IMG/VR virus record: IMGVR_UViG_3300032294_002548
Span: 1 to 26,625 of that record
Source of the DNA: a virus
Length of the DNA: 26,625 nt
Reading direction: 5' to 3' (one strand)
A program made the position numbers and the translations under genes. This document shows, in pieces, positions 8,614 to 17,058 of the stretch. The notes below the pieces were generated by a model. It saw nothing but the letters and a program-made list of their open reading frames with translations, did not search any database and was not told the DNA's origin. Each line of letters starts with the position of its first letter. Within the stretch, counting starts at the first letter, position 1.

Positions 8614-11600
8614 TTATACGTTATAAAAATTAGTTAAATTAGTTTTATAACCTTTGATCTCTGCAACTGATGTATTTAGATTATATCTGATACTAGCTAT
8701 TATGTAATCATCATGATCAATCTTAACAATGTTTGATCTATTCTTTAACTGTTTATAATCATTAACTGACATATAAACTTGAAAAGTACTTAATGCAGAA
8801 TTGTTAAATTGTTTTTGATTAAGTAGCATATAATATTGACCATAAAGTGGTTGTTCATAAAACTTAAATACATTCAAGTTACCTGTTGTATAGTCTTCAA
8901 ATTGTTTATTGATTATATAACGTCTATATGACTTAATTAAGTTAGTTTTAAGCAACTTATTTGAGTTATTAATGTTAACCCAGACGTTTGATTCAGAACG
9001 ATTATATAAAGCAACATTTAAACATGTGAATAACTTAGCATTTTGAGGTAATTCAGTGTTTTTAAAACTAGGTAACTTAGGTATAAACTTAAGTAATCTA
9101 TTAACACTTGTCTCGTATGCAGATTGAGGTATTATATCAAAGAAGTAATTAGAATAAGTTACATCTTTATATTGACTTTTTCTGTTGTCAATAATATTTG
9201 CAAGCACCGGCTCAGTTTCATAGTTAAGAAAATAATAACGATAAGGGTTAACCCATACATCTGTTATATCTGGGTTATATATCTTAATATTTAATATGTT
9301 ATCATCATATATTGTTAAAAATGGTTTATATGATGATGAACCTAATAGCTGTGTACCATCGTACGAATCAGTACCAACAAAAGTTGAATCAAATAAATTA
9401 GCAGTATTAGCATCATAAATTGGCAAAGGCCAATCAAATGATTTAAGTACTTTAGCACTTGCATCAAATACATCAGTTATTTTAAAATTAGCTCTAGCTT
9501 CTGCAACAGCAGGGTCAAGTAATATAGTTGAACTATTATTAAGTATAACTTCAAAATCAAAACCCATGCTTATGTTATTACTGAATGCAGCAGTGCTGCC
9601 TGTAAAACTAGTTGCAGTATATTTATCTAATCTTTTAATTATAAAATGATCTGAATAAGCAACTGCATTAAATGGTAATTGCCATTCTTGACCATTAATT
9701 CTGTAATTAGATGATGTTAATGCAAAGTTATTAATAGCAGTTACAATATCATTTATAAATGTTGTTCTATTAGTCGAATTATTTGGTACTTGAGTAATAC
9801 CTAATTGAACATAAAATGTTTGATTTCTATCACCTTGACTACCTGTATAAGATATTGTTCTATCACCAAAGGCAAATTTAAGATAAATAACATCAGCCGG
9901 CGGGCTCAATGGTGCTTTATATAAAACATTTGTAATCGGTACATCAACTCTTAAATATTCATCATTATTAATACTTGCTTTAACAACATTTAAAGCACCT
10001 ATAGTATTATAAAATATTTCTGAATAATTAGGGTTAAGGTCATAATAATACTTAACACCATTAAACTCTCTATAAACACCTTGTATTTCAGTAAACTTTT
10101 TACCTGCACCTACACCGTCAATAAACGCTGTTATATAGTCTTCTTCACTTATGTAAGTATCAGATGATGCTTCTTCTAATCTTGATGTTTCACCTGTTGT
10201 TCTTACAGTTGCAAGCGTTATACCTGTAACTGTTGTACCAGTCAATTGATTAAATTCATTATTAATAACTGTTGAACCAGTTTCAGCAATTCTTGTAAAT
10301 TGAACTTCTAATAAATCATCAATTATAATTTCTGTTGGTACTGTTTGAACATTTGATTCATCGTAACCTGAGATATTAAGTGCATCAATTTCATTATTTA
10401 TATTAGTTTTAAAATCATTTATTGTATCACCAACGTTAATATTATAAAATGTATTTGTATTTATAAATTCATCATAACTTTCAGCGTTAGCAATACTATG
10501 TAATTCGATTAATTTAGACGTAGGTACTCTATCACTAAAATTAATTGTTAAACCATCAAATGAAGTAATTGTAAATGTTGAATCTGATATAAACTTAATT
10601 AAATCAGCTATTGTAATATCGAGTTCTGGTGCTTGTTCAAATAATTCATTTATTGTTAATTCTAAACCTGCTTTAAAATTAACATCAAAACTATAATTAA
10701 ACACTGGGCCAACAACATCAATACCTTTGTAACCCTTAATGTCAAATATTAATTCTATAACTTCACCTTCATTTACAAAATATTGATCACTTGTTGTAAT
10801 ACCAGTTGTTAGTCTTATATCATTATTTTGATCATATATATTTAAAGTTGCTTCATAAGTAGCACCTGTTGCTAAAACATTAAATGTTGCTGATGAATTA
10901 TAAATATAAAATTTAGCCGTTTGATCAGCTATAAATGTTGATGTTATTTGTGTATTATAAATATGATATATATCACTACCTGTGTCGTCTACATAACTTA
11001 CATATTCTTTTTTACTAAATTTAGTATCAAATGCATCTACAGTCGATTTTTCATTTAGTTCTACTGTACATTCTGTAGAAGTTGATGTATCATTTGTAAT
11101 ACCTATTTCAACATATTTTGGTATATATTTAAAATTAAATCTTTCATCGGCTATAAAACATTTAACTCTATCAATATTTTCAGGTTGGTCTAATAATTTA
11201 ACAACATTGTTTGGTAAAATAAAATTAGTAATATCTAATGAATAATTATAAATTAATATTTTAAGAAACTCATAAGCATTAAATACTAATGCAAAGTTAC
11301 GATAGTTAACAGCATTACTTTTATTTTGTTCATTAAGTATTGATGTTTGATAACTGAATGGTGATACAACACTATCATTACTTATAACTGAATAAGCATC
11401 ATATAAACCAATACCCTCAATAAATCTTGAATATATAGGTTGTGAAAATATTTGAATACCTTGTGAAAATAAATAATTATAAAAGTTAAGAACTTCTTCA
11501 CGAGGTTCTTCATCATTATAATTCATTAAATCATCTAAAGTAACAACTAACTTTTCACTATTTGTTGCTAGTCTAAATGCGTAATACCAAAAAAATGAGT

Positions 11601-12018
11601 TAATCTTTTTAGTTAATAATGATTTTAAGAAACCATTCAATTCAACAAATGAACATTCAAGATTATTCTTATTATCTTTTAAAACATATAAAGTACCATC
11701 GATTGTGATCTCATTATTGATCACCATTTTCGCATCATAAATATATCTTTTATTCTGATAATAGTTAAGCACTTTAACATTATTATCATTTAGGTCAATT
11801 ACAAAACTATATGTCTTTGTAAACGCATAGTTATACAAGTCATTATATTTGAATTGACTATCTTCTAAAGTTATTTCACTACTTACAATTAACTCATTAT
11901 AGTCAGTATTTAATTTTAAATATCTAATATCATTAGCTGTATCAATATTATTTTCAAAAAGAAACTGATTACTTGGGGTAACTGTTTCAGCTACATATAA
12001 TCTAACATCATTCTGCAT
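8614..12018 (-). CDS. Large tail-tip / baseplate-type protein
   Basis: At 1134 residues this is the largest protein in the window. It has no signal peptide or long coiled coil and is rich in Asn, Tyr, Thr and Ser with alternating hydrophobic strands, a beta-structured tail protein. The N-terminus (about residues 35-110) has TDYNELIVSSEITLEDSQFKY then KTYSFVIDLNDNNVKVLNYY, similar to tail or baseplate proteins in Bacteroidota phages where '...TKTYSF.I...N' is common. A later module (about 700-800) resembles part of the neighbouring 774-residue protein: YVQLGI, then TFINDIVTAINNF, then a short strand motif. The C-terminus ends SIRYNLNTSVAEIKGYKTN. Placed between the tape measure and the other large tail gene, and 5 bases from the latter, it is probably a tail hub, distal tail or central fibre protein that contacts the host. 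No catalytic domain is seen. Confidence 0.65.
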   Translation of the reverse strand: MQNDVRLYVAETVTPSNQFLFENNIDTANDIRYLKLNTDYNELIVSSEITLEDSQFKYNDLYNYAFTKTYSFVIDLNDNNVKVLNYYQNKRYIYDAKMVINNEITIDGTLYVLKDNKNNLECSFVELNGFLKSLLTKKINSFFWYYAFRLATNSEKLVVTLDDLMNYNDEEPREEVLNFYNYLFSQGIQIFSQPIYSRFIEGIGLYDAYSVISNDSVVSPFSYQTSILNEQNKSNAVNYRNFALVFNAYEFLKILIYNYSLDITNFILPNNVVKLLDQPENIDRVKCFIADERFNFKYIPKYVEIGITNDTSTSTECTVELNEKSTVDAFDTKFSKKEYVSYVDDTGSDIYHIYNTQITSTFIADQTAKFYIYNSSATFNVLATGATYEATLNIYDQNNDIRLTTGITTSDQYFVNEGEVIELIFDIKGYKGIDVVGPVFNYSFDVNFKAGLELTINELFEQAPELDITIADLIKFISDSTFTITSFDGLTINFSDRVPTSKLIELHSIANAESYDEFINTNTFYNINVGDTINDFKTNINNEIDALNISGYDESNVQTVPTEIIIDDLLEVQFTRIAETGSTVINNEFNQLTGTTVTGITLATVRTTGETSRLEEASSDTYISEEDYITAFIDGVGAGKKFTEIQGVYREFNGVKYYYDLNPNYSEIFYNTIGALNVVKASINNDEYLRVDVPITNVLYKAPLSPPADVIYLKFAFGDRTISYTGSQGDRNQTFYVQLGITQVPNNSTNRTTFINDIVTAINNFALTSSNYRINGQEWQLPFNAVAYSDHFIIKRLDKYTATSFTGSTAAFSNNISMGFDFEVILNNSSTILLDPAVAEARANFKITDVFDASAKVLKSFDWPLPIYDANTANLFDSTFVGTDSYDGTQLLGSSSYKPFLTIYDDNILNIKIYNPDITDVWVNPYRYYFLNYETEPVLANIIDNRKSQYKDVTYSNYFFDIIPQSAYETSVNRLLKFIPKLPSFKNTELPQNAKLFTCLNVALYNRSESNVWVNINNSNKLLKTNLIKSYRRYIINKQFEDYTTGNLNVFKFYEQPLYGQYYMLLNQKQFNNSALSTFQVYMSVNDYKQLKNRSNIVKIDHDDYIIASIRYNLNTSVAEIKGYKTNLTNFYNV

Positions 12019-12023
12019 AATCT

Positions 12024-14348
12024 TTAAGCTCTAAATGTATTGTTGTTATTTTTATTAATAGTCTTATACTTTATATTCAATACATATCTATTATCAGCTT
12101 CTATCTTGTATTCAATGTTTGTAAGCACTTCTAAAGCCAATGTTTGACCTGAATAATATGTTTCTATCAAATATACTTTCTCACTGTCTACGAGGTCTTT
12201 AAGCCTGTTATATTCGTCAATATCATTTGTAACATATTCAACTTCATAAGTGCTATCAAGATTCTTATTTATAACAGTTTGATTTGAGTTAAATATATCA
12301 AGATCACTAACAACCTTACCATTATTCAGTACTAATTGATTAGTTTCAACAGTCTCTTTTACTTTACCCAAAACTGATAAACTATCAAAACCACCCAAGT
12401 GATTTTTATAAACAAATGTTGTAACAGTTTCATCATTATCAACAACTTTAATGTTAATAATAGCCGGTTGAACATATCTTTCATATTGAAGATTTGAACC
12501 TTCTGTTGATTTTAAAGCAAGTGGCACAATCATTTGTTTTAACTTAGCACCATTATATTGTCTTTTATAATAAGCATTAACAAATTGATTAGCTGTAAAG
12601 TTAATCGTTGCTATACCATTAACTTCTGTACTGTTAGAAGCTGGTCTAAGTTGTATAATAGTATCACTACCTACTTCATTACCATTAACTATATCTAATG
12701 TACCGTCGTCATAGATTAAATATATTTGATCATAAGCTGTGTAGATATTAATTGTTTCACTTTCGCCAACTAAGTTAATTAAATGCATGGCTGATAATGT
12801 AACAGTTGATGCATAAGCAACTTCACCTTCGCTATCTTCTTTAACAATCATATCAACCGTTTGTAATTGACTTTCTGTTGTTAAATCAGAATAAAGTAAT
12901 GAATAAATAACATCTGTTGGTTTTGAATAACGATAGTTATTCATATACTCAATCATTGGTCTTGTTGGTTGACTTTCGTAATAACCTTTGTAAACACCAT
13001 TTAAACCTGGTTCAGTTATATTAATGTTAGGGCCAATCGATATATTACTTACTCTTATTTGAGTTGAATCAGTTGCAGTTAAAGCAAATGTAACTTGAAT
13101 ATAACCAAAATTATCATTGAATTTTCTTGTGTTGTATGTAATACTACCTGTATCAATTGCATAACCAACTGATAGATCACCAACATTTAATTGATAATCT
13201 AAGAAAGCTTGCATTTCAATTAAGAATTCATCTAAGTTTCTTGCTTGTACTTCACTAGATGCAAAATCACTAGCTGTTGATGTAAGAATAATATCTATAT
13301 CAGCGTAGTCACTACCTATTTGATAAAAATTAACATTAGGTGTAAATGCATTAACTGTTGTATCATAATAAAATCTTAGAAAACAGTTTCTTCTATTATT
13401 TTCATCAACAGTATTTGGGTATAGTTCACTAGCTAAGTACTTACTATATACTTCACGAGAACTTAAGTTATTAATCTTTGCATCAATAACGTTAGCTGTA
13501 AAGAATTGACTATTATATAACGAGTTATATGTGCTAATTACAAACTTATAAAACGCATTAGGGTGATATGCATAAGCATTAAACTGGTAAGGTATGACGT
13601 TTTTATTCTTAGTTACTCTAAGTAGATCACTTAACGTAACATTGTAATTATTATCAGCTTGATAGTTTTGAGATAACTTACCTAAGTAATCAAGATTATA
13701 ATTACTATCTCTGTTTAAATGTTGTTCTTCATTGATTATATAGTTATAATTTTCTTGTTTATAAACATCAACGTTTAACTTAAAGTTAGATAATGTTTGA
13801 TCATCTCTTTCAACACCTGTTGCAAGTTCTTCTGTATCAAGTATGACACCTGAACCTAATATAAAATAACCTAAATTATATTGTTCACCTTTAAATTTAC
13901 TTCTAATTTCAATCTTATCATTATTACGACTTATAGTGTAATAACTTGGTAATAATGATCTAAGTAAATTACTTAAATCTTCATAGAATGATTCAGTACT
14001 ATCATATTCAGAAGGTGATAATATATTAGCAGTTAATGTAGCACCTGTTAAGTTTACTGTACCAATGACACCAAGTTGTATGAAGACATTGATTGGGTAT
14101 AATATATTTGATGTACTATATAATTGAAGTATAGTAGTTGATGTATTTAAGTCACTAATATTAAACTCTAATACTAACTTATATTGATTACTACCTATAA
14201 CTGCTGAATTAGCTTTAACAATATACTTACTATTACTTGCAACTAAATCATCAAATGGTTGATTTAAACTTCTTGCATTGCTACCAGCAAATTGTAATGA
14301 AGGCCAATTATTAATTGTTTTTAAAGTATCAAATTGTGTTTGTGCCAT
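12024..14348 (-). CDS. Large tail protein, possibly distal tail or fibre
   Basis: A 774-residue beta-rich protein with high Asn, Thr, Tyr and Ile. Residues 70-180 hold a module with NVFIQLGVIGTVNLTG, FYEDLSNLLRSLLPS and YYTISRNNDKIEIRSKFKG. A related pattern lies in the 1134-residue neighbour, suggesting a shared domain. The middle and C-terminal thirds show repeated strands and the phrase TRPMIEYMNNYRYSKPTDVI. The C-terminus returns to YLIETYYSGQTLALEVLTNI, similar in style to receptor-binding or distal tail proteins. It opens the tail operon: its ATG at 14348 is preceded by a long leader with GAACTATTAAAT and by one copy of the 26-bp repeat (14394-14419). Its product probably assembles at the tail tip with the 1134-residue protein. 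The exact role is not visible. Confidence 0.6.
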   Translation of the reverse strand: MAQTQFDTLKTINNWPSLQFAGSNARSLNQPFDDLVASNSKYIVKANSAVIGSNQYKLVLEFNISDLNTSTTILQLYSTSNILYPINVFIQLGVIGTVNLTGATLTANILSPSEYDSTESFYEDLSNLLRSLLPSYYTISRNNDKIEIRSKFKGEQYNLGYFILGSGVILDTEELATGVERDDQTLSNFKLNVDVYKQENYNYIINEEQHLNRDSNYNLDYLGKLSQNYQADNNYNVTLSDLLRVTKNKNVIPYQFNAYAYHPNAFYKFVISTYNSLYNSQFFTANVIDAKINNLSSREVYSKYLASELYPNTVDENNRRNCFLRFYYDTTVNAFTPNVNFYQIGSDYADIDIILTSTASDFASSEVQARNLDEFLIEMQAFLDYQLNVGDLSVGYAIDTGSITYNTRKFNDNFGYIQVTFALTATDSTQIRVSNISIGPNINITEPGLNGVYKGYYESQPTRPMIEYMNNYRYSKPTDVIYSLLYSDLTTESQLQTVDMIVKEDSEGEVAYASTVTLSAMHLINLVGESETINIYTAYDQIYLIYDDGTLDIVNGNEVGSDTIIQLRPASNSTEVNGIATINFTANQFVNAYYKRQYNGAKLKQMIVPLALKSTEGSNLQYERYVQPAIINIKVVDNDETVTTFVYKNHLGGFDSLSVLGKVKETVETNQLVLNNGKVVSDLDIFNSNQTVINKNLDSTYEVEYVTNDIDEYNRLKDLVDSEKVYLIETYYSGQTLALEVLTNIEYKIEADNRYVLNIKYKTINKNNNNTFRA

Positions 14349-14393
14349 GATTGTTTTTTTTTTGATTTAATAGTTCTGTATTAGATAATACAA

Positions 14394-14419
14394 ATTTTTA
14401 GTTTCGTACTCATTTATGT
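14394..14419. repeat. 26-bp repeat, copy 1 of 4
   Basis: The plus strand reads ATTTTTAGTTTCGTACTCAT and ends TTATGT. It is identical to copies at 23335-23360, 23468-23493 and 23910-23935, and is extended here to 30 bp of identity with the copy at 23335 (both have ACAA before it). It lies in the 77-base gap between the completion-like gene and the 774-residue tail gene, about 50 bases upstream of the latter. The minus strand reads ATGAGTACGAAACTAAAA inside it. Confidence 0.9.
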
Positions 14420-14425
14420 ATATAC

Positions 14426-14887
14426 TTAATTAAAAGCATTAGCAAATATATTTTCAAGATTATCTTCAAATTGACTTATAATTGCATCATTAATACCAAA
14501 CCCAACGATACGTTCAACATCTTCTTGAATAACCTTTAAGAAGTTTCTAGGTCTTATACCTTTTTTATAAATGCTATTTCTAATCATATATGCTGTCTGA
14601 ATATACGTTTTATCATTAAACTTAATCTTATTCTTTAATACCCATCTGTAAATAACTGAAAATGGTATCTTCTTCATCAAAGCCTTACGACCTTTATCAA
14701 GATAAATAGCATAGTTATTCATTCTTATATCAATAGTATTATTATCAGTAAAGACTTCAACTGATTTAACTAGTTCTGAATTAATATTTAACTTAGCCAA
14801 GTTAATAATGTTTTCAGTTACTATATCAAATATGTCTTTTCTGAATTGTTCTAATACTTCATCAACGTTGACCGGTTTTAATTGCAT
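14426..14887 (-). CDS. HK97 gp10-like head-tail / tail completion protein
   Basis: A 153-residue protein with a helix-rich N-terminus, followed near residues 55-70 by NNYAIYLDKGRKALMKKIP. The '.YA.YLdkGR' pattern is a hallmark of HK97 gp10-like completion proteins, which sit at the head-tail interface. After it come VIYRWVLKNKIKFNDKTY and AYMIRNSIYKKGIRPRNFL (about 93-117), where 'I..W..nK', 'ay.irrsI...GirPr.FL' is the usual continuation. It overlaps the upstream 147-residue gene by 10 bases, a clear sign of an operon. The protein would seal the connector and permit tail joining. Function is inferred from these motifs and from position between the terminator-like protein and the large tail proteins. 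Confidence 0.75.
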   Translation of the reverse strand: MQLKPVNVDEVLEQFRKDIFDIVTENIINLAKLNINSELVKSVEVFTDNNTIDIRMNNYAIYLDKGRKALMKKIPFSVIYRWVLKNKIKFNDKTYIQTAYMIRNSIYKKGIRPRNFLKVIQEDVERIVGFGINDAIISQFEDNLENIFANAFN

Positions 14888-15321
14888 GTTGAATATCTAA
14901 ATGTTACGTTAAGTGTAAGTAATACACCTGATATATTATTTGAAAACTCTCTATGAGTACTTAAGAATTCAATTGAATTAACTTTTAAAACACTTTCATT
15001 TTGTTTTAATAATGTTATAAACGTATTTGCTAATGCTTCTTGAGCATCAACTATATCTAAATCATTATCTTGATCTTCACTTAAATCATCACTCGTATTA
15101 GCGTCACTATGATCAAGAAACCATAAGTTGATAGTTGCTATCGTTTGTAATGGTTGATTGACTGTATCAGCCTTATTAATCGGTTTAAGCAGTACTATTT
15201 TAGGCCATTCAGCAGTAGTACCGTACAAGTCAATTACAAACTCTTGTAAGTGATTAAATGTAGTACCTGATATAAGGGCTGCTGTATCAGCACATACAGT
15301 TATAATTTCTTTTATTGTCAT
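14878..15321 (-). CDS. Putative tail terminator-type protein
   Basis: A 147-residue protein with an N-terminal helix, then strands (EWPKIVLLKPINKA, about 38-51; TIATINLWFLDHSDA, about 62-76), an acidic insert (SDDLSEDQDNDLDIVDAQEA), a helix (ALANTFITLLKQ) and C-terminal strands (ISGVLLTLNVTFRYSTC). This strand-strand-acidic loop-helix-strand pattern, with 'vi.L.Pi' and a '...W/LFLd.sd' phrase, is common in tail terminator proteins of Bacteroidota phages, which cap the tail tube and join it to the head. It starts one base downstream of the chaperone-like gene and overlaps the completion-like gene. I infer the role from fold pattern and position; motifs alone are not decisive. Confidence 0.55.
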   Translation of the reverse strand: MTIKEIITVCADTAALISGTTFNHLQEFVIDLYGTTAEWPKIVLLKPINKADTVNQPLQTIATINLWFLDHSDANTSDDLSEDQDNDLDIVDAQEALANTFITLLKQNESVLKVNSIEFLSTHREFSNNISGVLLTLNVTFRYSTCN

Positions 15322-15322
15322 T

Positions 15323-16105
15323 TTATTTAAGTAATTTAGTTTGTAGCTTTAATGCTTTATTTAGAATTTCGCTGTATATCATCAGCAATCTTGGCTTCGA
15401 TGTTTTGTACATCAATTTCAAGCAAAATGTATAGAAGTACAGAATGCAACGATTCGTATAATAACTCATTAAACTCTTTAAAGTTCTTTGAGATTTGCTT
15501 TGCTGTAGCGATAAGATTGTATCTTGAGTAAAAGTCTGAATAATACCCGCTATATTTGCTTCGTTTACTTTTTGATTCGCCAAATAGACCTGAGTACTGA
15601 CTGAGTAAACTTTTTTTTTAAGTTCAAAATACTCAAAATAAGGTTTAAATATGCTTGCTCTAACTGACCAAAATAATTTAGTTCTTCTTTCTAATTCATT
15701 CTTAAAACTATCACTATGTTTAGCTGTAAATCTATCAAATGTGCATAATATAAATAACTTATGTAAGTCATCTATTGTGAATTCATCTTCTGATTTCTTT
15801 GATGCTGATAAGATTTCATTAAATAAATATAAACCTGCATCATCAAGATTTTCTAATAACTTAAACTTTTCATCATTAATTTCAAATTCAAATTTTAAAT
15901 CTGGTTTATAAGTATATTCAGTTAACATTTGTTTGAAACTTTCTTCTACTTTAGAAACAGGCATTGATGTAATAAAATCAATATGAGTATTCATCAATAC
16001 TGCTAAGTATTGCATCATCTTGACGGCAGGTACATAATTGTTATTATCTATCTCTCTGAATAGTTTTAATTGCTCAAACGTAATATCTAAGTTATCTTGA
16101 TTCAT
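15323..16105 (-). CDS. Tail assembly chaperone-like protein (zero-frame product)
   Basis: A 260-residue open frame. Residues 1-165 look like a real protein, mostly helical (ITFEQLKLFREIDNNNY, FTIDDLHKLFILCTFDRF, ELERRTKLFWSVRASIF). After a run of nine A residues (codons 163-165, bases 15619-15611) the character changes: the zero frame becomes odd (NRCILYFYTFCLKLMYKTSK) and uses codons rare elsewhere in the window. The -1 frame from the same point is open for 84 more residues and looks more natural (FKEFNELLYESLHSVLLYI). This is the layout of lambda-type tail chaperones, which are made in two forms by -1 slippage upstream of the tape measure. The gene overlaps the WYL-like gene by 14 bases and ends one base before the terminator-like gene. 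The chaperone role is inferred from position and the frameshift. Confidence 0.6.
   Translation of the reverse strand: MNQDNLDITFEQLKLFREIDNNNYVPAVKMMQYLAVLMNTHIDFITSMPVSKVEESFKQMLTEYTYKPDLKFEFEINDEKFKLLENLDDAGLYLFNEILSASKKSEDEFTIDDLHKLFILCTFDRFTAKHSDSFKNELERRTKLFWSVRASIFKPYFEYFELKKKVYSVSTQVYLANQKVNEANIAGIIQTFTQDTILSLQQSKSQRTLKSLMSYYTNRCILYFYTFCLKLMYKTSKPRLLMIYSEILNKALKLQTKLLK
15357..15611 (-). CDS. -1-frame extension of the chaperone-like protein
   Basis: If the ribosome slips back one base on the A9 run at 15611-15619, translation continues as SLLSQYSGLFGESKSKRSK and so on for 84 residues to a TAA at 15357-15359, giving a 249-residue fusion. The end of this frame (YNLIATAKQISKNFKEFNEL, then LHSVLLYILLEIDVQNIEAK) has helical periodicity and normal codon use, unlike the zero frame. 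It is either a programmed frameshift or a sign that the homopolymer is one base short in this sequence. The other alternative frame meets a stop within about 16 codons. Confidence 0.6.
   Translation of the reverse strand, partial: SLLSQYSGLFGESKSKRSKYSGYYSDFYSRYNLIATAKQISKNFKEFNELLYESLHSVLLYILLEIDVQNIEAKIADDIQRNSK
15611..15619 (-). other. A9 slippery run, probable -1 frameshift site
   Basis: On the minus strand nine consecutive A residues read as three in-frame Lys codons (after CTT), followed by GTT TAC. Such a run allows tandem slippage. No clear downstream stem was seen in the following 40 bases. Confidence 0.65.
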
Positions 16106-16568
16106 TGTCTTCTTCTGTTTGTTCTTCTTTTATTTCACTAAATATATCATGCATAGATACAAAAAAATCTGTTGTATCAATGTCTTCATCATACTCATCA
16201 TTAATTGCTAATTGAGCAACTATGCTATTTAAATCTTTATCGTTTTTTCGGTATAAAGGTGGTATAGTAAATAATCTATTGGTTACACCTAACTCTTGTA
16301 TATTTTCATTAAACTGAATATTACCTAAAAGATAAATTCTATATCTCTGATTGGTTAAACCATTTAGTAATGAGTATGAATTATTGTTTGTAACATAACC
16401 TCTTAATGCCCATCTACCACTTTTAGATAGCTTACCTAAAGCAAGTGGTGCCACTTGTCTATTTGCAATATAAGGTGACCATTTGTTTGAATAATTTATA
16501 TTAATAACAAGTCTGTTATTGATAGCAAACTTTAAATCTTCAATAAGTTTTTTTGTTACAATTGCCAT
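16092..16568 (-). CDS. WYL-like domain protein in the tail operon
   Basis: A 158-residue protein. Residues 5-90 resemble a WYL-type small beta barrel: DLKFAINNRLVININY (about 11-26), then NRQVAPLALGKLSKSGRWAL (36-55), RGYVTNNNSYSLLN, and RYRIYLLGNI (75-84). In WYL domains the matching parts are 'i..Ai.....i.i.Y', 'R.v.P..l....g.W.L.gy' and 'yR.frl.rI'. Such domains usually bind nucleic acids or nucleotides in bacterial regulators; here no DNA-binding helix-turn-helix is present, so the barrel may serve a structural or regulatory role. The C-terminus is acidic (NDEYDEDIDTTDFF, then EEQTEEDNESR). It is preceded by an AACTATTAAATC leader and overlaps the chaperone-like gene by 14 bases. The fold call is by eye. 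Confidence 0.5.
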   Translation of the reverse strand: MAIVTKKLIEDLKFAINNRLVININYSNKWSPYIANRQVAPLALGKLSKSGRWALRGYVTNNNSYSLLNGLTNQRYRIYLLGNIQFNENIQELGVTNRLFTIPPLYRKNDKDLNSIVAQLAINDEYDEDIDTTDFFVSMHDIFSEIKEEQTEEDNESR

Positions 16569-16586
16569 AACTTTTTGATTTAATAG

Positions 16587-16916
16587 TTATAATATTATGA
16601 TTAAAATAGTTATCGTTATAACGTTGATTAGAAGGCTTGCTTTGATCACATGACTCTTTATATTACTCATACGTTTAGACTGTCTTAAATCGCCTTCTAG
16701 GCTATCTCTTACTTGTCTACAATCATCTAGTAAAAGTAATTCAGTCTTTAATGAGTCAATCTTATAATTCTTTGTAACTAATGACTTTGTAAGTAATCTT
16801 TGATTGACTGGTGTAAGTATTAAATTAGAATCATTCTTAATAAAGACTGGGGTTTGTGAGTAACTTTTGAACACTATCAATATGAACAGTGTCAATATGC
16901 TGAATAGTTTTTTCAT
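16587..16916 (-). CDS. Small secreted/anchored membrane protein, possible spanin partner
   Basis: A 109-residue protein with a signal peptide (MKKLFSILTLFILIVFKSYS, cut probably before Gln21), a periplasmic region of about 65 residues with coiled-coil potential (YKIDSLKTELLLLDDCRQVR, then DSLEGDLRQSKR), and a C-terminal membrane segment (about 91-109, ending ITITILIIIL). A signal peptide plus a C-terminal membrane anchor joined by a coil is the layout of unimolecular spanins, although no lipobox Cys is seen. The gene overlaps the upstream 73-residue membrane protein by 80 bases in another frame, like many Rz/Rz1 pairs. It lies between terL and the tail genes, away from holin and endolysin, which is unusual for lysis genes. 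It could instead be another membrane protein; a lysis role is an inference. Confidence 0.55.
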   Translation of the reverse strand: MKKLFSILTLFILIVFKSYSQTPVFIKNDSNLILTPVNQRLLTKSLVTKNYKIDSLKTELLLLDDCRQVRDSLEGDLRQSKRMSNIKSHVIKASLLINVITITILIIIL

Positions 16917-17058
16917 ATTCTTGTTTTTTGATTTCTTGCAACTGTTTGATGTCTCTTTCAGTTGATCTATTATTATGTTTTAAGTTATATTTCATTAAGC
17001 CAATCGCTATAAGTATAACACAAATGAATATAAGTAAGTGTTTAAAGATGTCTTTCAT
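16837..17058 (-). CDS. Small type-II membrane protein, possible inner-membrane spanin
   Basis: A 73-residue protein with one N-terminal membrane segment (about residues 5-23, KHLLIFICVILIAIGLMKYN) followed by a charged helical tail (RSTERDIKQLQEIKKQEYEK). This is the layout of an Rz-type inner-membrane spanin, though shorter than usual (120 residues or more). The ATG at 17058 shares its base with the last base of the terL stop codon, and its 3' part overlaps the secreted 109-residue gene by 80 bases. Together the two small genes may form a lysis pair that acts on the outer membrane. Family membership is not certain from sequence alone. Confidence 0.55.
   Translation of the reverse strand: MKDIFKHLLIFICVILIAIGLMKYNLKHNNRSTERDIKQLQEIKKQEYEKTIQHIDTVHIDSVQKLLTNPSLY

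Noticed and set aside
15651-15911. Plus-strand open frame of 86 codons
   Set aside because: It is antisense to the conserved N-terminal half of the chaperone-like gene, has no leader element, and encodes low-complexity sequence.
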